This document shows positions 42,701 to 51,987 of a stretch of 64,000 nt of DNA, in pieces. The position numbers were made by a program, and so were the translations under genes. Position 1 is the stretch's first letter; the number at the start of each line of letters is the position of its first letter. Under the pieces are notes generated by a model that ran no database searches, had not been told where the DNA came from, and was given only the letters and a program-made list of their open reading frames with translations. Source of the stretch: Gloeotrichia echinulata CP02 (GTDB taxonomy: Bacteria > Cyanobacteriota > Cyanobacteriia > Cyanobacteriales > Nostocaceae); NCBI GenBank assembly GCA_038087035.1, contig CP051187.1, positions 3,291,001-3,355,000 on the forward strand, in the 5' to 3' direction.

Positions 42701-44092
42701 TCATTCAGCAACGCCGATTAACCCAACCCACTTAATGTTTAACAAAGCTTGTTTAAATTCCGCTGCAGTTTTAAAATAAATTTCCGGTTTTTCCACCAAC
42801 GCCAAATCAATTACCTCCGCTAGCGCTTGGGGAATATTCACATCTCGCTGACGAATTGGTACGGGATTATTTTGCAAAATTGCTAAAAATGGGTCGCCTG
42901 TAAAGTCACGGGGGAAGCTGCCTGTTAACATATTATATAGACAAGCGGCTGCAGCCCAAACATCTACTTCTGGTCGAGCATATTTAAAATCTAGCAGCTG
43001 TTGTCTGGGCATAAAAGCGGGAGTACCAGCTTGAGTACCTGTGAGAGTTTGACCGCTTAACCCAGCTAAATCAAAGGCTTTAGCTAAACCGTAATCACCA
43101 ACTTTAGCTATTATCTTGCCATCAATATTACTCAAGAATATATTACTCGGTTTTAAGTCGCGGTGAACTAAACCTTTACCCTTGCCAAAGCCACCATTAG
43201 CTAGTTTAATGTAGGGAAGTTCTGCTTGATGGGCGTATTCCAAACCATCTAAAACTTGCAGAATGATTGGCACAGCAATATCAATAGATAGTTTCCCACC
43301 TTGTTGTTCGATTAAATCTGCTACGCTGCCGCTATTGCAATACTCCATTGTAAAAAAGAAAATAGCATCAGCGTAACCATAATCAATTAATTTGACTACA
43401 TGGGGATGTTGCAAAGCTTTGGTGTTTTCGGTTTCTCTGAGAAATCTTTCAACTGCACTTTCATTAGCAGCCACTGCAGGTAACATTACTTTCAAGGCTA
43501 AAAAATCACCAGAATTATGATGCTGTGCTAAATAAACTTCTCCAAATCCACCTTTACCCAGCAATTTAACAATATTATAACCGCGAATTGCGCTTAAATT
43601 TTTGTCGCCACCCTCAGCTAAACCCAGCCATTGTCGGATGATTTCCCAGAAATTTGGTGTTTGTGGTTGGTTATGGTTGACAGGAAGAGTAGGAGGAAAA
43701 AAGTTGGGAATTTTGATTTCTGCTGGATCTACTTCAATGTTAACTGCAAAGACAGTATCACCCAATTTAATTTCATCGCCTGAGAGCAAATCATACTCAG
43801 GAAATTTCAGCTTTGCGCCTTCTTCGGGTGTTTGGTGACTTTCGCGCTGTCCAATTTTTTTATCGTTAACATAAGTCCCATTTTTACTACCAAAATCCCG
43901 GATGCGAATATCTGGGGGGTTGATATCTAGTAAACAGTGATAACGGGAGATGGTTCGATGATGTTCGTCGTCTGGTAACTGTGGGTTGCAATCTGCACTT
44001 CTGCCAATTATACAAGTAGTGCGGGAATCAAAAATAAACTGCCGTCCTGGAAGTTTACCTTCGGTGACTGTCAGGGTGATTTTAGCTGGCAT
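42701..44092 (-). CDS. FHA-domain Ser/Thr protein kinase
   Basis: 463 residues, soluble. Residues about 1-115 are an FHA phosphothreonine-binding domain (IIGRSADCNPQLPDDEHHRT, ISRYHCLLDINPP, FGSKNGTYVNDKKIG). Residues about 165-455 are a full kinase: GKGGFGEVYLA, Lys in FLALKVM, HRDLKPSNIFLS, VGDYGLAKAFDL (DYG in place of DFG), GTPAFMP and DVWAAAACLYNML. The FHA head suggests recruitment by a phosphorylated partner, possibly the FGE-kinase encoded next. Its ATG at 44092 precedes a family C repeat. Confidence 0.93.
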   Translation of the reverse strand: MPAKITLTVTEGKLPGRQFIFDSRTTCIIGRSADCNPQLPDDEHHRTISRYHCLLDINPPDIRIRDFGSKNGTYVNDKKIGQRESHQTPEEGAKLKFPEYDLLSGDEIKLGDTVFAVNIEVDPAEIKIPNFFPPTLPVNHNQPQTPNFWEIIRQWLGLAEGGDKNLSAIRGYNIVKLLGKGGFGEVYLAQHHNSGDFLALKVMLPAVAANESAVERFLRETENTKALQHPHVVKLIDYGYADAIFFFTMEYCNSGSVADLIEQQGGKLSIDIAVPIILQVLDGLEYAHQAELPYIKLANGGFGKGKGLVHRDLKPSNIFLSNIDGKIIAKVGDYGLAKAFDLAGLSGQTLTGTQAGTPAFMPRQQLLDFKYARPEVDVWAAAACLYNMLTGSFPRDFTGDPFLAILQNNPVPIRQRDVNIPQALAEVIDLALVEKPEIYFKTAAEFKQALLNIKWVGLIGVAE

Positions 44093-44140
44093 TTATATTT
44101 ATTAAAAGTATATATTTTTCCGCGTATATCTCCTATTTTA

Positions 44141-44213
44141 CAGCCATTTTCAGGTAAATAAACCACGCTTTTGGGGCGCGGGCGCAAGGCCTTGCGCCCC
44201 TACGAAAATCTCT
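44141..44213. mobile_element. MITE, family C, truncated
   Basis: Left end CAGCCATTTTCAGGTAAATA follows a TA (44139-44140), and the core is GGGCGCAAGGCCTTGCGCCC. The right end is shortened to CGAAAATCTCTA. It is inverted with respect to the copies at 29902 and 33144. Confidence 0.8.
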
Positions 44214-44224
44214 AACTGACAAAT

Positions 44225-47200
44225 CTAATCGACGCCTTCAATTGGTGCAAAACCTTGACGCTGAATATTTTCTGTCACAGTGCGTGGTTCTAGAAATTGC
44301 AGCAGATAATCAGGACCGCCTGCTTTAGAACCAACACCAGAAAGATTGAAACCACCAAAAGGTTGCCTTCCCACAATCGCCCCGGTAATGTTACGATTAA
44401 TGTACAAATTCCCTACGGCAAACTCTGTCTGCGCCTGCTGAATGTGGGAAGGTGTGCGGGAGTAAAGTCCCCCAGTTAAGGCGTAGTTTGTACCGTTGGC
44501 GACGGTTAAGGCTTCTGGGAAATTCTGCACCCTAATTACTGCTAACACAGGACCAAAAATTTCTTGTTGGGCGATTATACCATTTGGCGGCACATCAGTA
44601 AAGATAACTGGACCGACAAAATAACCTTGAGTGGGTGCGGGTAACTCTAAAGCTAATTGGGCTTCTGCTTTACCTTTCTCAATATATTCGAGAATGCGAT
44701 CGCGAGCATTGGCATCAATTACCGGACCGACTTGAGTACCGGGTAATTCTGTTTCGCCAATATTCAAAGATTTTGTGGCTTCTACTAATCGGCGCACAAA
44801 AGCATCATAAACCGGTTGCAGAACAATCACCCGTGAACAAGCAGAACATTTTTGTCCGCTATAACCAAAAGCTGATTGTAATACCCCAATCACAGCTTGG
44901 TCTAAATCTGCACTTTCATCCACAATAATAGCATTCTTCCCACCCATTTCGGCAATCACCCGTTTCATGTGCCTTTGACCGGGTTTCAGGGTAGCAGCTT
45001 CAGCGTAAATTCTGCAACCTACCTCCTGAGAACCAGTAAAAGCAATTACATGGGTATCAGGATGACTCACCAAATAAGCCCCGACTTGGGAACCCTTACC
45101 AGGTACGTATTGAAATACACCTTTAGGTATTCCAGCTTCCACCAAAATTTCTGTGAATTTGGCAGTAATTATAGAAGATGTTTCTGCAGGTTTGAGGAGA
45201 GTTGAATTTCCTGCAACCAAAGCTGCAACAGTCATTCCACAAGCAATGGCTAACGGGAAATTCCAGGGAGAAATCACCACAACGATTCCTCTGGGCTGGT
45301 AAATATAACGATTAGTTTCACCAGAAACATCGTAATTTACACCCTGATCTAACCGTTCCATTTCCTCAGCGTAGTAAAGACAAAAGTCGATAGCTTCAGA
45401 TACCTCTGCGTCAGCTTCTTTAACCGGCTTCCCCACTTCCAAAACAATCCACACAGAAAGTTCAGCACGGCGTTGTTCCATCAACACAGCAGCTTTCCGT
45501 AAAATATCAGCCCGTTGCTTCACTGGAGTCTTACGCCAAGCAGGAAAAGCAGCCTTCGCAGCTTGCATTGCTTCCTCTGCTTGTTCAACACTAATCAGTC
45601 CAATCTTACCAATTACCTCGCTAAAATTCGACGGATTGAGAGAATCAATCACCGTTGAAGTATTAACATACTCACCATTAATCAAAGGAAGATAACTCTT
45701 CGCCAATTGTTGACGAACAACTTTAAAAGCCTCAGCCGATTTTACTCTCGCTCCTTCCCCAGCATAATCCGTATCCGCCACACCCACAAACCCCGCGCCC
45801 TCCTCTTTGCGTCTCTGGTTACTGAGCGCAGTCGAAGTATGCGCCTCTGCGTGAGATAAATCCACAACCGGTGGACTCAGCAACTCCTCAGCGGGACGAT
45901 TTTCCAAATTTTGGCGTAAAAAAGAACTATTCGCCGTATTTTCCAACAAACGACGAATCAGATAAGCCATCCCCGGTAGAAGTTCACCATAGGGACAATA
46001 CACACGCACACGATAACCCTGATCGACCAAAGCCTTAGCCAGCTTATCACCCATACCGTACAAAACTTGCATTTCAAAGCAACGCCGGGGGACATTCAAG
46101 CTTTGGGCTATGGCTATGGCTCTGGCTTGCGATCGCACATTATGGCTACCAATAGCAGCATACACATATTGATGATTTTCCAGCAATAACTGGGTGATGG
46201 TTTCAAAATTAGCATCACTAGCGGCTTTATCATTGTAAACTGGTTGTGACCAATGCTTCTGTGCAGCTTTGATAGTTTCCTGATCCCAATAAGCGCCTTT
46301 AACCAGACGAACTGTTAAAGGATAACCGCGCTGTTTTAACCAAGAAATTAGATCCTTAGCATCTTGCTCACTGTCGCGCAGGTATGCTTGAATTGTCATA
46401 CCAATATCTGTACGTTGGCGAAATTCGTCTTCCAGTAAAAGTTTTTTCAGAATATTCAGAGTAATGTCTTTATAGGCGTACTGTTCCATATCAAAGTGGA
46501 CAGCTGCGCCGACTTCTTTGGCTCGACGTAAGAGAATGCGAATGCGATCGCTAACTTTCGCTTCACTACCTTCAGCATCCAAGGGGTCGAATTGGGAATA
46601 AAACGCCGTTAACTTCACAGAAACCTGAACTTTTGGCAGATTTTCACCATCTGCTGTGTCAATAGCGGCAATAGTTGTCCAACTTTGGGAAGCTTCCACC
46701 AATTGTACCATCAATTCCAGGTAACGTTCCAGATAAGACTGCGCTTCGGCTTCTGTAATTACAGCTTCACCAAGTAAATCAATGGTGAAAGCCATTTTTT
46801 CTTTCCGCAGGCGTTCAACTGTTTTGATGACTTGCTTAATATTTTCCCCAGAAATATATTTATGAGCAAGAGTCTCAACCGCTGTCGCCACAGTTGTCGC
46901 CGCAACTTGTCCAGGCATAGAATCGGGATTAGCAAAGTTTAGCATCCCCTTGAGCGCTGCGGGTAACTCTACAGACTCATCACCGAGATATTCTTGTAAA
47001 TGAGCAGCAATTTCCGATTTGCTGCGTAAAGCCGGGAGAGTATCAATAAACCGAAATAGCTGCACCCGCAATCCTGGATTACTCATCGCCCATGCTAGTA
47101 ATTTATCATCCCAGCGCATCTGATCGCGCAAAGAAGCTAAAAACGAACGATTCTCCTGGGTGGCTATTAGAAGCTGTTTACCGATTTCTTGGGTTTTAGC

Positions 47201-47233
47201 TTCGTAGGTGCTGGCTTGTACTTGTAATACCAC
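44225..47233 (-). CDS. putA: bifunctional proline dehydrogenase / L-glutamate-gamma-semialdehyde dehydrogenase
   Basis: 1002 residues. Residues about 40-480 form the FAD-dependent proline dehydrogenase barrel (VSVKLTAFYSQFDPLDAEGS, MTIQAYLRDSEQDAKDLISW, LTVRLVKGAYWDQETI, VPRRCFEMQVLYGMGDKLAK). Residues about 510-990 are the aldehyde dehydrogenase (ISPWNFPLAIACGMTVAALV, FTGSQEVG, MKRVIAEMGGKNAIIVDESA, catalytic Cys in GYSGQKCSACSRV, PFGGFNLSGVGSKAGGPDYL). Together they oxidise proline to glutamate. There is no N-terminal DNA-binding ribbon-helix-helix, so it does not regulate its own gene. The link between domains (about 480-510) is short. No proline transporter is adjacent. Confidence 0.96.
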   Translation of the reverse strand: MVLQVQASTYEAKTQEIGKQLLIATQENRSFLASLRDQMRWDDKLLAWAMSNPGLRVQLFRFIDTLPALRSKSEIAAHLQEYLGDESVELPAALKGMLNFANPDSMPGQVAATTVATAVETLAHKYISGENIKQVIKTVERLRKEKMAFTIDLLGEAVITEAEAQSYLERYLELMVQLVEASQSWTTIAAIDTADGENLPKVQVSVKLTAFYSQFDPLDAEGSEAKVSDRIRILLRRAKEVGAAVHFDMEQYAYKDITLNILKKLLLEDEFRQRTDIGMTIQAYLRDSEQDAKDLISWLKQRGYPLTVRLVKGAYWDQETIKAAQKHWSQPVYNDKAASDANFETITQLLLENHQYVYAAIGSHNVRSQARAIAIAQSLNVPRRCFEMQVLYGMGDKLAKALVDQGYRVRVYCPYGELLPGMAYLIRRLLENTANSSFLRQNLENRPAEELLSPPVVDLSHAEAHTSTALSNQRRKEEGAGFVGVADTDYAGEGARVKSAEAFKVVRQQLAKSYLPLINGEYVNTSTVIDSLNPSNFSEVIGKIGLISVEQAEEAMQAAKAAFPAWRKTPVKQRADILRKAAVLMEQRRAELSVWIVLEVGKPVKEADAEVSEAIDFCLYYAEEMERLDQGVNYDVSGETNRYIYQPRGIVVVISPWNFPLAIACGMTVAALVAGNSTLLKPAETSSIITAKFTEILVEAGIPKGVFQYVPGKGSQVGAYLVSHPDTHVIAFTGSQEVGCRIYAEAATLKPGQRHMKRVIAEMGGKNAIIVDESADLDQAVIGVLQSAFGYSGQKCSACSRVIVLQPVYDAFVRRLVEATKSLNIGETELPGTQVGPVIDANARDRILEYIEKGKAEAQLALELPAPTQGYFVGPVIFTDVPPNGIIAQQEIFGPVLAVIRVQNFPEALTVANGTNYALTGGLYSRTPSHIQQAQTEFAVGNLYINRNITGAIVGRQPFGGFNLSGVGSKAGGPDYLLQFLEPRTVTENIQRQGFAPIEGVD

Positions 47234-47439
47234 GGGTAGCAGACTCCTTGTTCAACACACAGACTATATGAAGCCTGTGTATTCTATTTTGGCTCTTTAA
47301 TTTTGTAGCCACCAGATTTCCCACTCACAATAATTAAAAAATTTTAAGTTGTTTGTCTTACTGAGAATATTTATAACAATTGACAAAGACTCCATCTCAA
47401 TACTGCGTAGGTTTTGAAAATCGCAAAGCGTGAAACCCT

Positions 47440-47467
47440 TGTAGAGACGTTACATGTAACGTCTCTA
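47440..47467. repeat. 28-bp perfect palindrome
   Basis: GTAGAGACGTTACA is followed directly by its reverse complement in the gap upstream of putA. Downstream, 47490-47610 holds TAGATTTT repeats and a small dispersed repeat. No gene is seen in this 420-bp gap; the putA promoter should lie near 47260-47400. Confidence 0.8.
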
Positions 47468-47655
47468 CATTCAGCCCTTAGCCAATTTTAGATTTTAGAT
47501 TTTAGATTTTTGGGAAGCAAGACCCCATGTGTCTGTAAAAATCTAAAAGACGCTCCTACGTCACCCTAAGCGCAGCTGTGCCGTAGGCTTTACGCTACGA
47601 AGCACGCAAATCTAAAATCCAAAATTGGTTGACCTGAAGGATTACTAATTGTGGT

Positions 47656-48111
47656 TCAACAAGGCATCATAGCATCAAATCTACCTAGTACTGCCAAATC
47701 TTCAGCATCTAACGCAACTGGAATACCACTGCGAATTAATTCCGAAAAATCTTCATTTGGCACCATAATCGTCAACGTATACAAACGAGACGAGCCTGTA
47801 TTTTTGATTAAATGAGTCCCTGTGGGAGGTACCAACAAACTATCACCAGCTTTGATAGATACCTGTTTACCATCACACATAGCTACACCTTCGCCTTTGA
47901 GGATAAAAAACATTTCCACCGCCCACTGATGGCGATTTGGTGGTGTTTGTCCACCGACATCAAAAATTTCTACACAACAAGTTAAAGAAGTATTAGCATT
48001 TGCTGTATCGAAGATAATCGCCAATCGATTTGTATCACAGGGGCTGATGCGATATACTTGATAATCTTTGGGAGATTTGATAACAGGAATTACACAATGA
48101 TTAGTATACAT
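47656..48111 (-). CDS. cupin-domain protein
   Basis: 151 residues, one cupin barrel. The first motif appears as TPPNRHQWAVEMFFILKGEGVA, with the second as GDSLLVPPTGTHLIKNTGSS, giving His and Glu metal ligands (H, E in motif 1, H in motif 2). ATG at 48111 is preceded by GGAGG. Enzyme or binding role is not evident. It is the first gene of a minus-strand pair with a cysteine hydrolase, though a long heptamer array separates them. Confidence 0.85.
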   Translation of the reverse strand: MYTNHCVIPVIKSPKDYQVYRISPCDTNRLAIIFDTANANTSLTCCVEIFDVGGQTPPNRHQWAVEMFFILKGEGVAMCDGKQVSIKAGDSLLVPPTGTHLIKNTGSSRLYTLTIMVPNEDFSELIRSGIPVALDAEDLAVLGRFDAMMPC

Positions 48112-48130
48112 TTATCACCTCCTAAGTTTT

Positions 48131-48298
48131 CATTTGTCATTTGTCATTTGTCATTGGTCATTGGTCATTGGTCATTTGTCATTTGTCATTTGTCATTTGT
48201 CATTGGTCATTGGTCATTTGTCATTTGTCATTGGTCATTGGTCATTTGTCATTTGTCATTTGTCATTGGTCATTGGTCATTGGTCATTTGTCATTGGT
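48131..48298. repeat. heptamer array CATTTGT/CATTGGT, 24 units
   Basis: Twenty-four uninterrupted 7-bp units of only two types in runs of 3, 3, 4, 2, 2, 2, 3, 3, 1 and 1. This is the short tandemly repeated sequence family of heterocystous cyanobacteria. The same two heptamers, reversed, form the array at 61934-62096. Confidence 0.95.
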
Positions 48299-48303
48299 AG
48301 GGA

Positions 48304-48543
48304 ACTCCTAACTCATTACTCATTACTCATTACTCATTACTCATTACTCATTACTCATTACTCATTACTCATTACTCATTACTCATTACTCATTACTCAT
48401 TACTCATTACTCATTACTCATTACTCATTACTCATTACTCATTACTCCTAACTCCTAACTCCTAACTCCTAACTCCTAACTCCTAACTCCTAACTCATTA
48501 CTCATTACTCATTACTCATTACTCATTACTCCTAACTCCTAAC
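48304..48543. repeat. heptamer array ACTCATT/ACTCCTA, about 34 units
   Basis: Follows the CATTTGT array after a few bases. It begins with one ACTCCTA, then a long ACTCATT run, about seven ACTCCTA, five ACTCATT and a few ACTCCTA. It ends at the stop of the cysteine hydrolase gene and overlaps its last codons. Confidence 0.95.
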
Positions 48544-49312
48544 TTGTTTGCAATGCTGTAAAAATCGCTTGTGAATCAGTCACAAAACCGAAGCATTGTT
48601 GGACATTATATAAAGTCGCCAACCAACAATAATCAGGAGAAGTTGTAGCGGTACAATCTTTAACTAAAACACAGTCATATCCTAAAAAGTTGGCGTCACA
48701 TAATGTGGTCAAGACACATTGGTCAGCGTTGACACCAGCAAAAAAAAGTGTTGTTCTTCCCAGGTTCCGCAAGATACTATCTAAGGGAGTATCCCAGAAG
48801 CCGCTCATGCGGTATTTATCGACGTGAATATCTGTCGGTAGGTGTTCAAGTTCATCCACCACGGAAGCTCCCCAACTACCCGCAGTCAGTACCTTAGCGC
48901 CGTTGCTAGGAAGGGGATCGCCCAAACCTACATCATCACCTGTGGGGTTGTAGACGTGATGTAAACCGGCACTAATATTCAGTAAGTCGGGACGATTTCC
49001 CCAATTTACCCAAATTACAGGTACACCGAGGGCGCGAAGTTCTGGAAGTAAGCTGTTTAAAGGTTCAATGGGCTGACGGGCCCCAGTCACATCCACACCG
49101 ATATGCGCTAACCAACCATCGGGATGACAGAAGTCATTTTGCATATCAATGACAATGATAGCGGTTTTTGCCAAGTCTAGGCGCAGGGTTTTACTATCTG
49201 TTGTTAAAATAACGGGTTGTGGGTTCTGGGGGGGACGAGTTATGTCTGCGTACGCTTGATTCACAGTCCAAGCATTTGGTGGAAGTCCCAATGTCCGAAA
49301 AGACTGACTCAT
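48539..49312 (-). CDS. isochorismatase-family cysteine hydrolase
   Basis: 257 residues. Asp in AIIVIDMQNDFCHPDG, Lys in VDKYRMSGFWDTPLDSIL and Cys in FAGVNADQCVLTTLCDANFL form the D-K-C triad of the cysteine-hydrolase/isochorismatase family. The N-terminal 45 residues (MSQSFRTLGLPPNAWTVNQA) are extra relative to minimal members, as in amidase-type hydrolases of carbamoyl or biuret-like compounds. It is divergent from an amidohydrolase gene, suggesting a shared nitrogen-compound breakdown role. The substrate is not clear. Confidence 0.88.
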   Translation of the reverse strand: MSQSFRTLGLPPNAWTVNQAYADITRPPQNPQPVILTTDSKTLRLDLAKTAIIVIDMQNDFCHPDGWLAHIGVDVTGARQPIEPLNSLLPELRALGVPVIWVNWGNRPDLLNISAGLHHVYNPTGDDVGLGDPLPSNGAKVLTAGSWGASVVDELEHLPTDIHVDKYRMSGFWDTPLDSILRNLGRTTLFFAGVNADQCVLTTLCDANFLGYDCVLVKDCTATTSPDYCWLATLYNVQQCFGFVTDSQAIFTALQTS

Positions 49313-49395
49313 AAACTACAATACCTAACACCATTTTTTACTTTGTAACTTGATTTCAAGTTACATGTTCAATTCCTTAATTAAGGTTAAATATT

Positions 49396-50793
49396 GTGAA
49401 TTTCACTATCCAGCATGTTTTAATTGCTTCCCATGAGGGTTACAATACCGTCGATGTCCAGGTTGTAGACCGTAAAATTGCCGCAATTGCACCGAATTTA
49501 GATGTTATCGGCATTGCCATTGATGGTACAAATAAACTATTACTGCCGGGATTTTTCAACGCCCACACCCATTCCCCAGAGATGTGGCAACGGGGAGTAA
49601 TTCGACCTTTACCTTTAGAATTATGGTTAGGGGAACTCTATGACTTTACCCCTCTTGATCCAGAACAAATATATCTGAGCGCCCTGGGAACAGCAACAGA
49701 AACCTTACTTTCTGGGGGTACGAGTGTCGTAGATCATTTGGTATTAATTCCGGGACAAGAATTAGAAACTATCGCTACCACCGTTCGCGCTTACACAGAA
49801 GTGGGGATTCGCGCCTTTGTAGCCCCATTAATTCAAGATGAATCCCTCACAGCGGGGATACCATCAGGGGAATCTACCCAAACTCATCAACCGTTTTTTC
49901 GCTCAACTGCGGCCACATTAGAAATTATAGAAGAAGCGGTGAGACAATTTCATCGTCCCGATGAGGGTGTGAGTATTTTAGTTGCACCCACAGGGATACA
50001 ATTGTGTACAGATGCTTTATTTACCGGATGCATTGAATTAAGCGATCGCTATAATCTGTGTCGTCACTCCCATCTACTCGAAACCAAAGCTCAAGAAAAA
50101 CTCGCTCAACAAAAATACGGTTGTACTGCAGTCGAACATCTTAAACGAATTGGGTATTTAGGCGATCGCACAACACTAGCCCATTGTGTCTGGTTAAATG
50201 ATGCTGATATTGCCATTCTTGCCGAAACTCAATCTACAGTCGTTCACAACCCCTTAAGTAATCTACGTTTAGGTAGTGGTATTGCCCCCATTTTAAAATA
50301 TCTGCAAGCAGGGGTCAACGTCACATTTGGTTGTGATGGGGCTTCGAGTAATGACTCTCAAGACTTATTAGAAGCCATCAAAATTGGTTCCATTTTGCAC
50401 AACATTACAGACTTAGATTATCAGCACTGGATTACACCCCGAAAAGCCGTAGAAATGGCATCTTTAGGCGGTGCAAAAGGACTAAATTTATCAGAGCAAC
50501 TGGGTTCCCTCACCGTGGGAAAACAAGCGGATTTAGTCCTTTATGACCTAACTAATTTATCATTACTACCCCGTACAGACCCTATTGGTTTATTAGTATT
50601 AGGGCGTCCCAGCAACGTTGTTCATAGTGCTTGGGTCAATGGTAAACAAATAGTTGCTGATGGTCAAATTACCACCATCAATGTTGACGATTTGCGAAAA
50701 GAACTATTTAACCGTAGCCAGTGGGAGAGTCAGCGTCAGTCCCCCACCGTCGCCGAATTAGAGCTGCATTATCGCACAGTTATGGGTTTGTGA
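49396..50793 (+). CDS. amidohydrolase (ATZ/TRZ / nucleobase deaminase-like)
   Basis: 465 residues, GTG start at 49396 after AAGG. The metal site is clear: GFFNAHTHSPEM, then a His in HSHLLETKAQ, a His in TTLAHCVWL and Asp in FGCDGASSNDSQDL. This places it with amidohydrolases that deaminate or hydrolyse ring nitrogen compounds (ATZ/TRZ, guanine or S-adenosylhomocysteine deaminase-like). Length is normal. The divergent neighbour is a cysteine hydrolase, and downstream are the remains of a nucleoside transporter, so purine- or pyrimidine-related catabolism is plausible. The exact substrate cannot be read from sequence. Confidence 0.88.
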   Translation: MNFTIQHVLIASHEGYNTVDVQVVDRKIAAIAPNLDVIGIAIDGTNKLLLPGFFNAHTHSPEMWQRGVIRPLPLELWLGELYDFTPLDPEQIYLSALGTATETLLSGGTSVVDHLVLIPGQELETIATTVRAYTEVGIRAFVAPLIQDESLTAGIPSGESTQTHQPFFRSTAATLEIIEEAVRQFHRPDEGVSILVAPTGIQLCTDALFTGCIELSDRYNLCRHSHLLETKAQEKLAQQKYGCTAVEHLKRIGYLGDRTTLAHCVWLNDADIAILAETQSTVVHNPLSNLRLGSGIAPILKYLQAGVNVTFGCDGASSNDSQDLLEAIKIGSILHNITDLDYQHWITPRKAVEMASLGGAKGLNLSEQLGSLTVGKQADLVLYDLTNLSLLPRTDPIGLLVLGRPSNVVHSAWVNGKQIVADGQITTINVDDLRKELFNRSQWESQRQSPTVAELELHYRTVMGL

Positions 50794-50820
50794 AACCCAG
50801 AGTAACGCCGAAATACACTC

Positions 50821-50849
50821 GTAGGGGCACGGCAATGCCGTGCCCCTAC
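50821..50849. repeat. GTAGGGGCACGGCAATGCC palindrome
   Basis: A solitary 29-bp near-perfect palindrome 28 bp past the amidohydrolase stop, suited to terminate its transcript. Confidence 0.7.
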
Positions 50850-50914
50850 CCCCACAATATCATCGCTATTCACCTTTTTACCTCTCACCGCTAAAAAATG
50901 GAGCTTTGATCTCC

Positions 50915-51262
50915 GTGAATGAAGCTCAAAGCTCCGTTCATCTAGCTCAAAGCTCCGTTCATCTAGCTCAAAGCTCCGTTCATCTAGCTCAAAGCTCCGT
51001 TCATCTAGCTCGGAACTCCGTCAATCTAGCTCAAAGCTCCGTTCATCTAGCTCAAAGCTCCGTTCATCTAGCTCGGAACTCCGTCAATCTAGCTCAAAGC
51101 TCCGTTCATCTAGCTCAAAGCTCCATTCATCTAGCTCAAAGCTCCGTTCATCTAGCTCAAAGCTCCGTTCATCTAGCTCAAAGCTCCATTCATCTAGCTC
51201 AAAGCTCCATTCATCTAGCTCAAAGCTCCATTCATCTAGCTCAAAGCTCCGTGGATATAGAT
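50915..51262. repeat. 21-bp tandem array IV, 16.5 units
   Basis: Sixteen full 21-bp units, core GTTCATCTAGCTCAAAGCT, with the first unit GTGAATGAAGCTCAAAGC like array II. The seventeenth unit is cut by a family B MITE at 51263. An inverted start (GGAGCTTTG at 50900) precedes it. Reading frames across it (SSVHLAQ repeats) are not credible proteins. Confidence 0.92.
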
Positions 51263-51388
51263 CAATACAGTTCAGTTAGGCTCGAATGATATACACTGTA
51301 GGGGCACGGCATCCAAAATTTTTTCTTCTAATGACAATTTTATTCGTGCCGTGCCCCTACGACAATTTTCCTTAACTGAACTGTATTG
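51263..51388. mobile_element. MITE, family B, with exact 10-bp target duplication
   Basis: 126 bp; ends CAATACAGTTCAGTTAGG and CAATACAGTTCAGTTAAGG. Flanked directly by GGATATAGAT at 51253-51262 and 51389-51398. It inserted at the end of array IV. Confidence 0.93.
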
Positions 51389-51601
51389 GGATATAGATTG
51401 CGTAGGGGCGCAAGGCCTTGCGCCCCTACAAATTAATCAATCAGGCTTTGAACTCCCTTAATGAGTCTTTGCTTTGGACGGTTTCTAGCGGTTCCTGTCA
51501 ACGAAAACCCCAGAAATATCTAGACAAGATACAAACTCAAGACAGATTTTTGTGTATGCTTTGTGACCAAGGGACTGAGCAATACATTCTGGGGAATCAA
51601 C

Positions 51602-51987
51602 ATGGAACGTGCTATCTCCGCGCTGGGAATCTTAGTTTTCATCGGTATATCCTACGCCCTGTCGGTGAATCGTCAAGCAGTGCGTTGGCGAACAGTGGCT
51701 TGGGGATTGGGGTTAGAGTTTATCTTGGCGCTGCTGATTCTCAAAACTCCCTGGGGATTGAATGCGTTTAAGTCTTTGGGAGATGTCGTCAGCACTTTTT
51801 TAGGATTTTCTGATGTTGGTGCAGAATTTGTCTTTGGTAAGAATTTCAAAGATCATTTATTTGCCTTCCAAGTGCTGCCGACAATTATATTTTTCTCTGC
51901 CTTCATCACTGTATTGTACCACTACGGGATTTTGCAGTGGGTGGTGAATGGGCTGGCGTGGGTGATGATGAAGACGATGAAAACTTC
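51602..51987 (+). pseudogene. nupC: N-terminal part of a CNT/NupC nucleoside transporter
   Basis: Starts at the ATG at 51602 (MERAISALGILVFIGISYAL). GLGLEFILALLILKTPWGLN, FLGFSDVGAEFVFGKNF and FFSAFITVLYHYGILQWVV are the standard N-terminal third of concentrative nucleoside transporters. After MMKTMKTS the sequence passes into a 196-bp family E element and a stop soon follows. About 200 central residues, including the substrate site, are missing before homology resumes at 52184. Confidence 0.9.

Noticed and set aside
48058..48451. Frames reading SFVICHLSLVIGHW and SLLITHY repeats
   Set aside because: Pure translations of heptamer arrays; the same occurs at 61901-62115.
50840..51289. 149-codon frame of SSVHLAQ repeats over array IV
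   Set aside because: Same reasons; it also runs through a dispersed palindrome and into a MITE.
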